A stretch of DNA of 64,000 nt from Hydrogenivirga caldilitoris. Lineage in GTDB: Bacteria > Aquificota > Aquificia > Aquificales > Aquificaceae. The stretch covers positions 1,364,001-1,428,000 of the forward strand of contig NZ_RCCJ01000001.1 in NCBI RefSeq assembly GCF_003664005.1, read 5' to 3'. Below, one piece after another: positions 32,461 to 41,125 of this stretch (the first letter of the stretch is position 1; each line of letters opens with the position of its first letter). The position numbers were made by a program, and so were the translations under genes. The notes beneath the pieces were generated by a model. It saw nothing but the letters and a program-made list of their open reading frames with translations, was not told the origin of the DNA and searched no databases.

Positions 32461-32784
32461 CCCGCACACCTCCTTCTAAAATTTCGTTTTAAAGTTTACA
32501 AAATGGTGTTTATATTGTCAAACTTTTTTGTTAAATAAAACATTGTTTTAATTTAAAAGGGGTGATTTGGGGTTAAAATCTACCACTAAAGAGCAAAATT
32601 CACCTCCTCAAAAAAGGATAGCGACCTTTAAATTCCATACGCATTGAAAGCCTATAAAAATAGGGATTATAAGGATATCAGAATATTTTTAAAATAAAAC
32701 ATTGTTTTAAAATAAATAAAGGTTGTTAACCTTCAAAACAAAGTTTAAAATTTAAAAACAAACCTGAAAATAGGAGGTGGAACT
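32461..32784. promoter_or_regulatory. Divergent acetate-module control region (324 bp, AT-rich)
   Basis: No gene is seen here. Minus strand promoter: TTGACA (32516-32521) N17 TAAACT (32493-32498). Plus strand promoter for acs: TTGTTA (32723-32728) N17 TAAAAT (32746-32751). Two identical palindromes TAAAACATTGTTTTA lie at 32536-32550 and 32695-32709, within a 19-base direct repeat AAATAAAACATTGTTTTAA. Each palindrome is 13-14 bases upstream of its own -35 box. The middle 140 bases show nothing I recognise. Confidence 0.75.
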
Positions 32785-34686
32785 ATGGCTGAGCAGGAGA
32801 AAGCTGAAGTCCTTTTAAAGGTAAAGGAGAAATATGAACCTCCAAAGGAAATAGTAGAAAGGGCTTGGATTAAAGATTATGAATCTCTCTATCAGGAGTC
32901 TGTAAAGGATAGAGAGGGTTTCTGGGCAAAGGTCGCTGAAGAGCTTCACTGGTTCAAAAAATGGGATAAGGTCCTGGAATGGAACTATCCCTACGCAAAG
33001 TGGTTTGTCGGAGGAAAAACCAACATAACCTACAACTGCCTTGATGTACATGTTCAGAACGGAAAGCGTAATAAGGTTGCTTACATATACCTTGACGAGG
33101 ACAACAACGAGAAGAAGATAACTTACGGTGAGCTCCTGGAACTCGTAAACAGAATAGCTAACGGACTCAAGTCCCTAGGTGTTCAGAAGGGGGACAGGGT
33201 TTCCATATACATGCCCAACACCATTGAGGCTGTGGCTGTGATGCTTGCCTGCGCCAGGATAGGTGCCATACATAGCGTCGTGTTTGCCGGTTTCTCGGAA
33301 GGGGCTCTAAGGACAAGGATAGAAGACGCAAAGGCGAAGGTTGTTTTTACAGCAAGCTATACCAAAAGGAGAGGTAAGAGGATAGACCTCCTTCCCACCG
33401 TTGAGAAGGCTATAGACGGCCTTGATTTTGTAGAGAAGGTAGTTGTGTGGGACAGAGGCGGAGATGTTCTATCCGAGGAAAAAGGTGAACTCTTTGTTAA
33501 CTTTGATGAGCTTATAAAGAATTCCTCTCCCGATTGTGAGCCTGAGGTTATGGATGCCGAGGACCCTCTCTTCATCCTCTACACCTCGGGAACCACCGGA
33601 AAGCCTAAGGGAGTCCTTCACACCACCGGAGGTTATATGGTTCAGACTTATTACACCTCCAAGACGGTCTTTGACCTCCACGAAGACGATATATTCTGGT
33701 GTACAGCCGATATAGGATGGATCACAGGTCACTCCTACATAGTTTACGGAATACTCGCCAACGGTGTTACCTCCCTGATAGTTGAGGGGGCGCCGGACTA
33801 TCCCAATCCGGGAAGGTGGTGGAGCTACGTAGAGAAGTACAGGGTAAACGTCTTCTATACAGCTCCGACCGCCATAAGGATGTTCATGAGATACGGAGAG
33901 GAGTGGCCCGCCAAGTACGACATGTCTTCTCTCAGGATACTCGGCTCTGTGGGAGAACCTATAAATCCCGAAGCCTGGCACTGGTATTACGAGAACATAG
34001 GGAAAGGTAAGTGTGTGATAGTTGATACCTGGTGGCAGACCGAGACGGGAGCTCATATGATAACCACGGTTCCCTCCTATCCTGCCAAGCCCGGTAAAGC
34101 GGGCAAGCCCTTTTTCACCTTAGAGGTGGATATAGTTGACAAGGATGGGAAGAGGTTACCGCCAGACACGGTAGGCTTTCTTGTTATAAAAACGCCCTGG
34201 CCCTCCATGCTCAGAACCTGCTGGGGTGAGCCAGAGAGGTATGAGAAGTACTGGAACACGATACCCGGTGTTTACTTTGCAGGGGACCTTGCCTCCTATG
34301 ACGAGGAAGGCTACATAATGATCCTCGGAAGGGCTGATGACGTCATAAACGTTGCAGGACACAGGATAGGGACTATGGAGGTGGAGAGCGCCCTCGTTGA
34401 CCATCCTGCGGTGGCTGAGGCTGCGGTAATAGGAAAGCCCCATGAGGTGAAGGGAGAGTCCATAAAAGCCTTTGTAATACTGAAAAAGGGTATAGAACCC
34501 TCCGATAAACTGGTTGAGGAGCTCAAACTCCACGTTAGAAACGAGCTCGGAGCCATAGCGGTCCCAGACGAGATAGAGTTCGTGGAAAAGCTCCCCAAAA
34601 CCAGAAGCGGAAAGATAATGAGAAGGGTCCTCAAAGCCCAGGAACTCGGTCTTGATGTAGGAGACGTATCCACCTTAGAGGATTAA
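32785..34686 (+). CDS. acs: Acetyl-CoA synthetase (AMP-forming)
   Basis: 633 residues, full length. Adenylate-forming motif YTSGTTGKPKGVLHTTGG, the acetate-pocket region VDTWWQTETGAHMI, hinge ILGRADDVINVAGHR and the acetylation-site motif KTRSGKIMRRVL with the catalytic Lys. Activates acetate taken up by the divergent symporter. AGGAGGT precedes ATG 32785; a terminator hairpin follows the stop. Confidence 0.97.
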   Translation: MAEQEKAEVLLKVKEKYEPPKEIVERAWIKDYESLYQESVKDREGFWAKVAEELHWFKKWDKVLEWNYPYAKWFVGGKTNITYNCLDVHVQNGKRNKVAYIYLDEDNNEKKITYGELLELVNRIANGLKSLGVQKGDRVSIYMPNTIEAVAVMLACARIGAIHSVVFAGFSEGALRTRIEDAKAKVVFTASYTKRRGKRIDLLPTVEKAIDGLDFVEKVVVWDRGGDVLSEEKGELFVNFDELIKNSSPDCEPEVMDAEDPLFILYTSGTTGKPKGVLHTTGGYMVQTYYTSKTVFDLHEDDIFWCTADIGWITGHSYIVYGILANGVTSLIVEGAPDYPNPGRWWSYVEKYRVNVFYTAPTAIRMFMRYGEEWPAKYDMSSLRILGSVGEPINPEAWHWYYENIGKGKCVIVDTWWQTETGAHMITTVPSYPAKPGKAGKPFFTLEVDIVDKDGKRLPPDTVGFLVIKTPWPSMLRTCWGEPERYEKYWNTIPGVYFAGDLASYDEEGYIMILGRADDVINVAGHRIGTMEVESALVDHPAVAEAAVIGKPHEVKGESIKAFVILKKGIEPSDKLVEELKLHVRNELGAIAVPDEIEFVEKLPKTRSGKIMRRVLKAQELGLDVGDVSTLED

Positions 34687-34690
34687 CAGT

Positions 34691-34713
34691 AAGGGGGCTC
34701 CTCGCCCCCTTTT
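34691..34713 (+). terminator. Rho-independent terminator after acs
   Basis: AAGGGGGC-TCCTC-GCCCCCTT followed by TT, starting 4 bases after the acs stop. The symmetric stem may also serve convergent livF, whose stop is at 34712. Confidence 0.85.
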
Positions 34714-35431
34714 AAACTATACTCAGGTAAGTTCTCTTTATAGAGTCCCTTTCCATCAGCTCCTTAGAAGCTCCCTCATCAACCACCTCACCAAGGTCAA
34801 AAACGTAGGCTCTTCTGGAAATCTCAAGAGCCAAAGATACCTCCTGCTCCACGAGAAGTATAGAGAGTCCTTCTTTCTCTTTTATATCCAGCAGTATTTG
34901 GGCGAGCCTGTCAACAATCGCCGGAGCGAGACCTAAAGAGAGCTCATCAATCATGAGGAGTTTTGGCTGAGACATAAGAGCCCTACCTATTGAGAGCATC
35001 TGTTGCTGACCTCCCGAGAGGTCTCCTGCAAGGGTTTTTCTCTTCTCCTTAAGCTCTGGGAAGTAGGAGTAAACCCTTTCAAGGTTCTCTTTGACACGTG
35101 GGCGTTTAGTCCACCCACCAAGTACAAGGTTTTCCTCCACGCTCATTCCAAGGAAGAGGTTTCTGCCCTCACCAGCCAGAGCCAGTCCCCTCCTAACCCT
35201 ATCAGAAGGGGGAAGGTCGTTTATGCGCTCCCCAAATAGGTCTATCGTGCCTCCCCAGGGTCTTAACAGACCCGCAATGACTCTCAAGAAGGTACTCTTC
35301 CCAGAGCCGTTTGAACCAAAGATAGCAACAGTCTCCCCTTCTTCCACGTAGAGGTTTATTCCCTTGAGCACCTCTATGTCACCGTAACCGGCGGTGAGTC
35401 CCTTCACATCAAGTACCCTTTTCTCCAGCAT
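34712..35431 (-). CDS. livF: Branched-chain amino acid ABC transporter ATP-binding protein LivF
   Basis: 239 residues. Walker A IFGSNGSGKST, signature LSGGQQQMLSIGRALM, Walker B KLLMIDELSLGLAP. Second ATPase of the LIV-type importer; last gene of livJHMGF. Overlaps livG by 23 bases. Confidence 0.93.
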   Translation of the reverse strand: MLEKRVLDVKGLTAGYGDIEVLKGINLYVEEGETVAIFGSNGSGKSTFLRVIAGLLRPWGGTIDLFGERINDLPPSDRVRRGLALAGEGRNLFLGMSVEENLVLGGWTKRPRVKENLERVYSYFPELKEKRKTLAGDLSGGQQQMLSIGRALMSQPKLLMIDELSLGLAPAIVDRLAQILLDIKEKEGLSILLVEQEVSLALEISRRAYVFDLGEVVDEGASKELMERDSIKRTYLSIV

Positions 35432-36143
35432 ACCTCTCTCCCAAGTAAGCCTTTATAACCTCAGGGTTCTTGACCATACCTTCCGGAGAACCATCAAATA
35501 TAAGCTTCCCTTCGCTGAGAACCAGAACTCTACCCGTAAGCTGAAAGAGAGCCTTTAGGACGTGCTCCACAAGTATAAGGGTAATACCTTTATCAGAGCT
35601 AAGTCTTGCAAGGAGCTCCACAATCTCTCTGATAGATACGGGGTTCAGTCCAGCGAAGACCTCATCAAGGAGCAGGAGTTTAGGCTTTAAAGCTAGAGCT
35701 CTCGCTAGCTCTAATCTCTTTCTCTGAGCAAGGGACAGGGAGGCTGCCTTTTCTCTAATCTTATGACTTAAGCCTACCAGCTCTATAAGCTCCTCCGCCA
35801 CCCTTCTACCAGCAGGAAGGGGGGAGCCGTAATGTAATGGGACAAGAACATTTTCCAAAACTGTGAGGTTTGAAAAGAGCCTGGTGACCTGAAAGGTTCT
35901 CCCTATGCCTAACTTTGCCCTTGCGCTCGGTCTCAAAAACCCTATGTCCCTACCCTCAAAGATAAGGCTACCTCTATCCTGCCTGAGTATGCCCGATATT
36001 ACATTCAGCAGGGTTGTTTTACCGGACCCGTTGGGTCCCACTATCCCTAAGACCTCTCCTTCGCCTACAGAAAAGCTCACACCTTTGAGAACGTGGTTGC
36101 CTCCGAAGCTCTTGTGAACGTCCCTGACCTCCAGCAATTTCAT
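35409..36143 (-). CDS. livG: Branched-chain amino acid ABC transporter ATP-binding protein LivG
   Basis: 244 residues. Walker A IVGPNGSGKTTLLN, signature LSLAQRKRLELARALA (LSLAQ instead of LSGGQ), Walker B KLLLLDEVFAGLNP. The C-terminal YLGERYAG is the LivG-specific end. Overlaps livM by 4 bases. Confidence 0.93.
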   Translation of the reverse strand: MKLLEVRDVHKSFGGNHVLKGVSFSVGEGEVLGIVGPNGSGKTTLLNVISGILRQDRGSLIFEGRDIGFLRPSARAKLGIGRTFQVTRLFSNLTVLENVLVPLHYGSPLPAGRRVAEELIELVGLSHKIREKAASLSLAQRKRLELARALALKPKLLLLDEVFAGLNPVSIREIVELLARLSSDKGITLILVEHVLKALFQLTGRVLVLSEGKLIFDGSPEGMVKNPEVIKAYLGERYAGEKGT

Positions 36144-37060
36144 TTCCTTACCCCTGTAAGACCTCTTGGTAACAATAAGACAGAGAGCATTATCAGAGCG
36201 CCAAGCACGATGCCGTGGAGCTCAAGGAACCTGCTCCATACAAGCTCGGAAAGGAGCTCAAGGAAGAAAGCTCCAAGGAAAGGTCCCACCGTTGTGCCCA
36301 AACCTCCCAGAAGGAGGGCGACAAAGGTTTTCACCGATATAACAGGGTCAAAGACCGAAGGCGGGTCTATGTAAGTAATCCAGTGGGCATAAACCCCACC
36401 TGCAAGCCCGGTAACAAAAGACATCAGGGTGAAGGACACACTCTTGAACAGGAGGGTATTGACACCCAGACTCTCGGCGGCAATCTCATCTTCCCTTATA
36501 GCCTTAAGGGCGTAACCGAAGACTGACCTGTCCACGTAAAGGTTCAGCAGAAAGGCAAAAAAGGCAACCGCAAAAAACAGAAGGTAGAAGATGTATCCCT
36601 CAAGAAAGCCTCTGTATATAGGCAGGTTTATCCCGTAAGAGCCTCCTGTGAACTCAAGATTTGCAACCACCTCCGCCATAGCCAGCTGGAGGGCAAGGGT
36701 AGCTATGGCAAAGTAATGGCTCTTCAGCCTCATAAACACAGGAGCCAGGGCAAAACCCATCAAGGCAGCCACAATACCACTCCCAAGAAGAGAAGGTAGG
36801 ATGGGAGCACCGAACTCCTTTGAGAGGATACCTGCAGTGTAACTACCAACACCAAAGAAGGTTATCCCCCCAAAAGCCGGATAACCTGTGTAGCCTAAGA
36901 GGATATTCTGGGCAAAAACCAGCGAGGTGAGCAACAGAGCAGAGCTTAAGATTCTAAGGATATAACCTGACGGAAGAGAATTTTCCAATAAACTCAATGG
37001 AAAGGGAAGAAGTAACAGCAATGCAAAAAAGCTCAGCAAAAGCTTCTCAGACCTCTCCAT
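36140..37060 (-). CDS. livM: Branched-chain amino acid ABC transporter permease LivM
   Basis: About 307 residues with 8-10 membrane segments. Contains LGYTGYPAFGGITFFGVGSY and the EAA-like ALKAIREDEIAAESLGVN typical of LivM. Met 37060 is chosen; the longer frame from 37108 lies wholly within livH. Overlaps livH by 14 bases. Confidence 0.9.
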   Translation of the reverse strand: MERSEKLLLSFFALLLLLPFPLSLLENSLPSGYILRILSSALLLTSLVFAQNILLGYTGYPAFGGITFFGVGSYTAGILSKEFGAPILPSLLGSGIVAALMGFALAPVFMRLKSHYFAIATLALQLAMAEVVANLEFTGGSYGINLPIYRGFLEGYIFYLLFFAVAFFAFLLNLYVDRSVFGYALKAIREDEIAAESLGVNTLLFKSVSFTLMSFVTGLAGGVYAHWITYIDPPSVFDPVISVKTFVALLLGGLGTTVGPFLGAFFLELLSELVWSRFLELHGIVLGALIMLSVLLLPRGLTGVRK

Positions 37061-37922
37061 AGTATTTCCCACCAAAGAAACCTCTCGGCTTGAAAAGGAG
37101 AACCACAATCATGACCAGAAGGGAGGCAAAGAGCTTCCAGCTCTCCCCTGCATAAAAGGATACAAAAACCTCTATAAAGCCCAGAAAAATCCCTCCTACA
37201 AGGGCGCTCTCAACCCTCCCGAGCCCCCCAATTATGCTTACAAGAAAAGCCTTTACCGTCAAGAAACCACCGTCAAAGGGCGTGAATCCCTGAAGAAGTC
37301 CGTAAAGGTTCCCCGAGGAAAAGGCTATCCCAGTACCTATACCGGAAGCTACAAGGAACACCTTTACCGGTTCTATACCGACGAGCTGGGCACCTTCTCT
37401 GTCCAGGGCAACAGCCCTTATAGCCCTTCCCGTCCACGAGAACTTCAAGAAAAGGTAGAGGAAAAGGGTAAGGGTAAGAGCAAGGAAAAAGACCATTAGC
37501 TTAACCTCAGAGAGAATAAGGTTTCCGATGAACCAGCTACCCTCAGCGTAGGGCACATCTATGGAGCGGATGTCCGCCCTGAAGAAAAGGTTAAGGGTAT
37601 GGGAAAGGAGTATGTCAAGACCGAAGGTGAGTATCAAAACCATGAAGGGTTCAAAACCCATCAGCCTCTGGAAGAGAAACCTCTGGATAGCAACTCCAAA
37701 GAGGAGTCCAACACCAAAGCTAACAGGGAGTGATAAAAGGGGGTCTAAACCCAACCACAGGTGGAGAACGTAGGCAAGGTAAGAACCGATGACTATATAG
37801 CTGCCGTAAGCGAGGTTAAGTATGTTGAGAACTCCCCAGGTTAGGGAAAAACCCAGAGACATAAAGGCGTAAAAGGAGCCCAAGAGTATGGACTCAACAA
37901 TCAGCTGAGGGAGTATCCCCAT
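37047..37922 (-). CDS. livH: Branched-chain amino acid ABC transporter permease LivH
   Basis: About 291 residues, polytopic. SFYAFMSLGFSLTWGVLNILNLAYG is the LivH start and AIRAVALDREGAQLVGIEP the EAA-like loop. ATG 37922 overlaps the livJ stop (TGATG); ATG 37931 is an alternative. Confidence 0.9.
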   Translation of the reverse strand: MGILPQLIVESILLGSFYAFMSLGFSLTWGVLNILNLAYGSYIVIGSYLAYVLHLWLGLDPLLSLPVSFGVGLLFGVAIQRFLFQRLMGFEPFMVLILTFGLDILLSHTLNLFFRADIRSIDVPYAEGSWFIGNLILSEVKLMVFFLALTLTLFLYLFLKFSWTGRAIRAVALDREGAQLVGIEPVKVFLVASGIGTGIAFSSGNLYGLLQGFTPFDGGFLTVKAFLVSIIGGLGRVESALVGGIFLGFIEVFVSFYAGESWKLFASLLVMIVVLLFKPRGFFGGKYYGEV

Positions 37923-39097
37923 CAATCCCATTCAGGTTTAGGATAGACAGGCTTAGCCTCCTGGAACGGGTATACGGTAACGGGCTTTCCATTTTGTATT
38001 TGAATGACAGCCATGGGTTTGGTAACTATCTTTCCAGTTTCGTCAAAGCCTATGACACCGTAAAAGGTCTCTTCCCTCATGCTCAGGAGGGCACTTCTGA
38101 CCTTATCCACCTCAAGGGAGCCTGCCTTTTCAAGAGCAAGCTGGAGAACAAGGGCTGCAGCAGTTCCACCGGCAGCGTGGTATTCGGGGTCCTCACCGTA
38201 CTTCTCTCTGTATGCCTCAACGTATCCCCTCGTGCTTCCAAAGAGCGGGTCTCTGTAAGAGAAAGCTTTAGTCCACTGAACGGGTCCGAATATGTGCTCC
38301 GCATCCTTACCGAGAGCTTCCACAAAAGCCGGCACAGGAGGACCTACGGTTAGCCCTAAAAACTTCGGGTTTATCTTGAACTGCTTTAGCTGTTTAACAA
38401 CAAGTACGGAGTCCTTAAAGTGTCCTGCCCCTATGACCACATCCGGGTTACTCAACCTAACCTTTAGCATCAGAGAGGAGAGGTCCTGGCTTCCTTTCGG
38501 GTAGCTTTCAAAGAGAACCACCTTTAAACCCTTTCGCTTCGCTTCCTCAAGGGCGCCTGTAGCAGCATCCTCAGAGAAGATATCCTTCTCGTAAACTATG
38601 GCTACGGTTCTGGGTTTTGGTTCCAGACTCAGGGCAAGGTCTATAAGGTTTTTTCCGTAGTCAGGGGCTACGTTGAATACACCAAAGACGTGTTTGTATC
38701 CCTGTTTGTATATCTTTGAAGAGGCTCCTCCCCCTTGAACCATAAGAGCTCTGTACTTTTCCACTACACCCGCAGCGGCAAACACCTGGGAACTTCCGTA
38801 GGGTCCAAGGATAAAACTCACTCCGTCTTCGGTTATGAGCTTCTCAACGAGCTTCGCCGTTGTCTTCGGGTCGCTCTGGTCGTCGTAGTAGATTATATCC
38901 ACCCTGTAGCTCTTATCGCCTATCTTTACACCGCCCTGGGAGTTTACCCTGTCTTTCCAGAGCTCGTAGCCCCTTTTAAGGAGCTCACCTTCCTTAGCAT
39001 ACTTACCCGAAAAAGAAATGGCAGCTCCAAGTTTTAAAACCTCCTGGGAAAAGGAAAGGGAAACAAAGATTGTTAAAAAGAAGAGCAAGAACCTCAT
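37922..39097 (-). CDS. livJ: Branched-chain amino acid / amide ABC transporter substrate-binding protein
   Basis: 391 residues with signal peptide RFLLFFLTIFVSLSFSQ. Periplasmic-binding fold: KLGAAISFSGKYAKEGELLKRG and LGPYGSSQVFAAAGVVEKYR. Ligand could be branched-chain amino acids, amides or short-chain acids; the sequence does not settle it. GGGAGGT precedes ATG 39097. First gene of livJHMGF. Confidence 0.88.
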   Translation of the reverse strand: MRFLLFFLTIFVSLSFSQEVLKLGAAISFSGKYAKEGELLKRGYELWKDRVNSQGGVKIGDKSYRVDIIYYDDQSDPKTTAKLVEKLITEDGVSFILGPYGSSQVFAAAGVVEKYRALMVQGGGASSKIYKQGYKHVFGVFNVAPDYGKNLIDLALSLEPKPRTVAIVYEKDIFSEDAATGALEEAKRKGLKVVLFESYPKGSQDLSSLMLKVRLSNPDVVIGAGHFKDSVLVVKQLKQFKINPKFLGLTVGPPVPAFVEALGKDAEHIFGPVQWTKAFSYRDPLFGSTRGYVEAYREKYGEDPEYHAAGGTAAALVLQLALEKAGSLEVDKVRSALLSMREETFYGVIGFDETGKIVTKPMAVIQIQNGKPVTVYPFQEAKPVYPKPEWD

Positions 39098-39110
39098 GGC
39101 TCTGACCTCC

Positions 39111-40106
39111 CTACTTCTCTATTATGCTCTCCTCCACCTTCATACCAAAATGCCTTCCGGCTTCCTCTATGTAGCCCAAAACCTCATCACCCTCTTTAAG
39201 CTCTGCAACGGATATCGGTGTCCCGTCAGGCTTTGTGAGCCTTATAGTTTCCGCGTTCTGAAGTATGCAGCTCAGCTTTCTGTTCTCATACTTCGCCTCT
39301 ATGAGGAGCATCGGTCTCCTCTCAACCTTAGACCTGCCCACGTAAACTACCCTTCCCTCTCCCTTGTAGTTATAGACCATGACCTGGTCGCCAGCACTCA
39401 GCTCACACAGATACTTGGTTCTGTTTCCGGGCACCCTCACATACATGTGAACAGCTCCCGCGTTAACTCTGAACGGTCTTGCGGCAACGTAGGGGTTCTC
39501 CTCAGTCTCCGCATGAACCAGGAACATACCCCCTGAGGAGTTCCCCACGAGCATACCCTCTCCCCGAACCATAAGGGAAGTGGTGTCCACACAGACCCTG
39601 TCACCAAGACCGAGGGGAAGTATCCTCGTCACCTTCACCGTGACCAGCGGTAGTTTCTCTTCGGACTCCTCTATCAGCCTGCCGACCCTCTTTATCTCAT
39701 TAATATCCTGAGTCTTTAAAACCACACCTTTCACACCCCTCTCAAGGGTCTGGAGGGCAACCTCAGCCTCATGGGCGTTCTTAACGACAGCGTAGAGCTC
39801 CTCCCTCTGGGCTATGAGGTTCTCAAGGGGGATGACAGTCCAGTCTGTGGTTTCCACTATCACTTTGACATTGGGTGGATACTTTGCAGCTTTCTCCTCG
39901 TCCTCTTTGCCCTCAATCTTCACGTAAACCACCTCTTCACCCAGCTTGAGGTCTCCCTTGGGGGATATAACCCTTGTCCTCGCAAGCTTCTTGACCTCTT
40001 CAGCTCTCTTTTCGTCTGGAACCACTATCGCCGTGGCACCGGATTCAAGGGCTGTGGTCACGAGCTTCTTATCGTAAGGCTCAATCCATACCCAGAACTC
40101 TTTCAT
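39111..40106 (-). CDS. 3-dehydroquinate synthase II (archaeal type)
   Basis: 331 residues matching the MJ1249/AroB' family: KEFWVWIEPYDKKLVTTALE, VVLKTQDINEIKRVG, GLGDRVCVDTTSLMVRGEGM and GGMFLVHAETEENPYVA. It makes 3-dehydroquinate from 2-amino-3,7-dideoxy-D-threo-hept-6-ulosonate by NAD-dependent oxidative deamination, entering the shikimate pathway without DAHP. TATACT (minus, 40114-40119) lies 7 bases before ATG 40106, so probably leaderless. The ADTH synthase partner is not in the window. Confidence 0.92.
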   Translation of the reverse strand: MKEFWVWIEPYDKKLVTTALESGATAIVVPDEKRAEEVKKLARTRVISPKGDLKLGEEVVYVKIEGKEDEEKAAKYPPNVKVIVETTDWTVIPLENLIAQREELYAVVKNAHEAEVALQTLERGVKGVVLKTQDINEIKRVGRLIEESEEKLPLVTVKVTRILPLGLGDRVCVDTTSLMVRGEGMLVGNSSGGMFLVHAETEENPYVAARPFRVNAGAVHMYVRVPGNRTKYLCELSAGDQVMVYNYKGEGRVVYVGRSKVERRPMLLIEAKYENRKLSCILQNAETIRLTKPDGTPISVAELKEGDEVLGYIEEAGRHFGMKVEESIIEK

Positions 40107-40155
40107 GGAGAAAAGTATAACTTATAATGGAACCTGAGGAGCCCGAAGCGGAGAG

Positions 40156-41055
40156 ATGAGGAAGCTACCTCTTGTGGTTTTCGGAGCTATACTCCTTGTT
40201 CTCTTCTCCGTTGGAGCGGTGCAGGTTTACGCCAGCAAAAAGGCAGAGGAGGAGGTAAAGGAACTCCTCGCAAAGGTTGGACTCAAGGAACAGGCTTCCT
40301 ACTCAAAGGTTAGCTACTCCCTCCTCAAAGGGACAACCGAGGTCAGAGACCTGAGGATAAGGACAAAGGGAGGTACAAGCCACGCTGCAAGGGTTCTGAT
40401 AACCAAGTTTACGGACACAGACCTTGAGCTATCAATAACGGGCATAAGGGGGGAGGACCCGGAGTTTGAGAAGTTTGAAAGACAGCTCAGAGAGCTCGGC
40501 TACGAGGAGGTGTACATCAACGCCATGCTGTCCTTCAGCTTTTATGCGGACAGCGGGGAGCTTCTGATAAGGAAGGTAAGGATAGAGGTGCCTGGAGCCT
40601 TCAGACTTGAGCTCAGCCTGAACCTTTCGGGTGTTGACAGGGAGTTGATAAGAGCCGTTACCGAAAACGGAGGGGAGGACGTCAACTACCTTGCCCAGAA
40701 GCTGAGCGTTGTTACACTCAAAGGAGGAAGCCTTACCCTTTCAGACCTCGGTCTGAGGGAAAGACTCCTGAGAAAGGAAGCGCAGATAACAGGTAAAGAG
40801 GTGGAACAGGTCAAAAGGGAGATTGCACAGCAGCTCAAGCCAAAACGAAGCTCCGAGTTTGATGCTAAACTCTACGGAGCCCTGAAGGAGCTTGTTGAAA
40901 GGGGAGGGAGTATCAGCCTGGAGGCAAAACCCGAGGAACCGGTGGAATTTCAGGAGCTTGTGGTTGCTTCCCTTTTAGCTCTCCAGACCAAGGACCCCTC
41001 TGAGCTTGTTGACAGGCTGGGTATTAAGGTGAATTACTCACCCCATCAACACTGA
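40156..41055 (+). CDS. Membrane-anchored protein of unknown function
   Basis: 299 residues. One N-terminal membrane segment (LPLVVFGAILLVLFSVGAVQVYA) and a large outer part rich in short beta stretches and charged helix (SYSLLKGTTEVRDLRIRT). The layout recalls AsmA- or DUF945-like periplasmic proteins, but similarity is too faint to name. GCGGAGAG lies before ATG 40156. Confidence 0.65.
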   Translation: MRKLPLVVFGAILLVLFSVGAVQVYASKKAEEEVKELLAKVGLKEQASYSKVSYSLLKGTTEVRDLRIRTKGGTSHAARVLITKFTDTDLELSITGIRGEDPEFEKFERQLRELGYEEVYINAMLSFSFYADSGELLIRKVRIEVPGAFRLELSLNLSGVDRELIRAVTENGGEDVNYLAQKLSVVTLKGGSLTLSDLGLRERLLRKEAQITGKEVEQVKREIAQQLKPKRSSEFDAKLYGALKELVERGGSISLEAKPEEPVEFQELVVASLLALQTKDPSELVDRLGIKVNYSPHQH

Positions 41056-41074
41056 AGGGCGGTCAACTGTACAG

Positions 41075-41104
41075 AAATAAAAAAGCCCCGCACGGGGCGG
41101 GGCT
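41075..41104 (-). terminator. Rho-independent terminator of the porin gene
   Basis: Minus strand: AGCCCCGC-loop-GCGGGGCT (41084-41104) followed by TTTTTTATTT. The U-tract is on the minus strand, so it serves the porin gene, whose stop is at 41126. It may also stop convergent transcription from the 40156 gene. Confidence 0.85.
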
Positions 41105-41125
41105 GGGAGTTTTCGGAGTTAGGAG

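Noticed and set aside
34712-39097. Urea or short-chain amide transporter (Urt/Fmd) instead of Liv
   Set aside because: The five-gene layout is shared by Liv, Urt and amide systems, but no urease or amidase genes are adjacent and no Urt-specific feature was seen. The Liv name is kept with the ligand left open.
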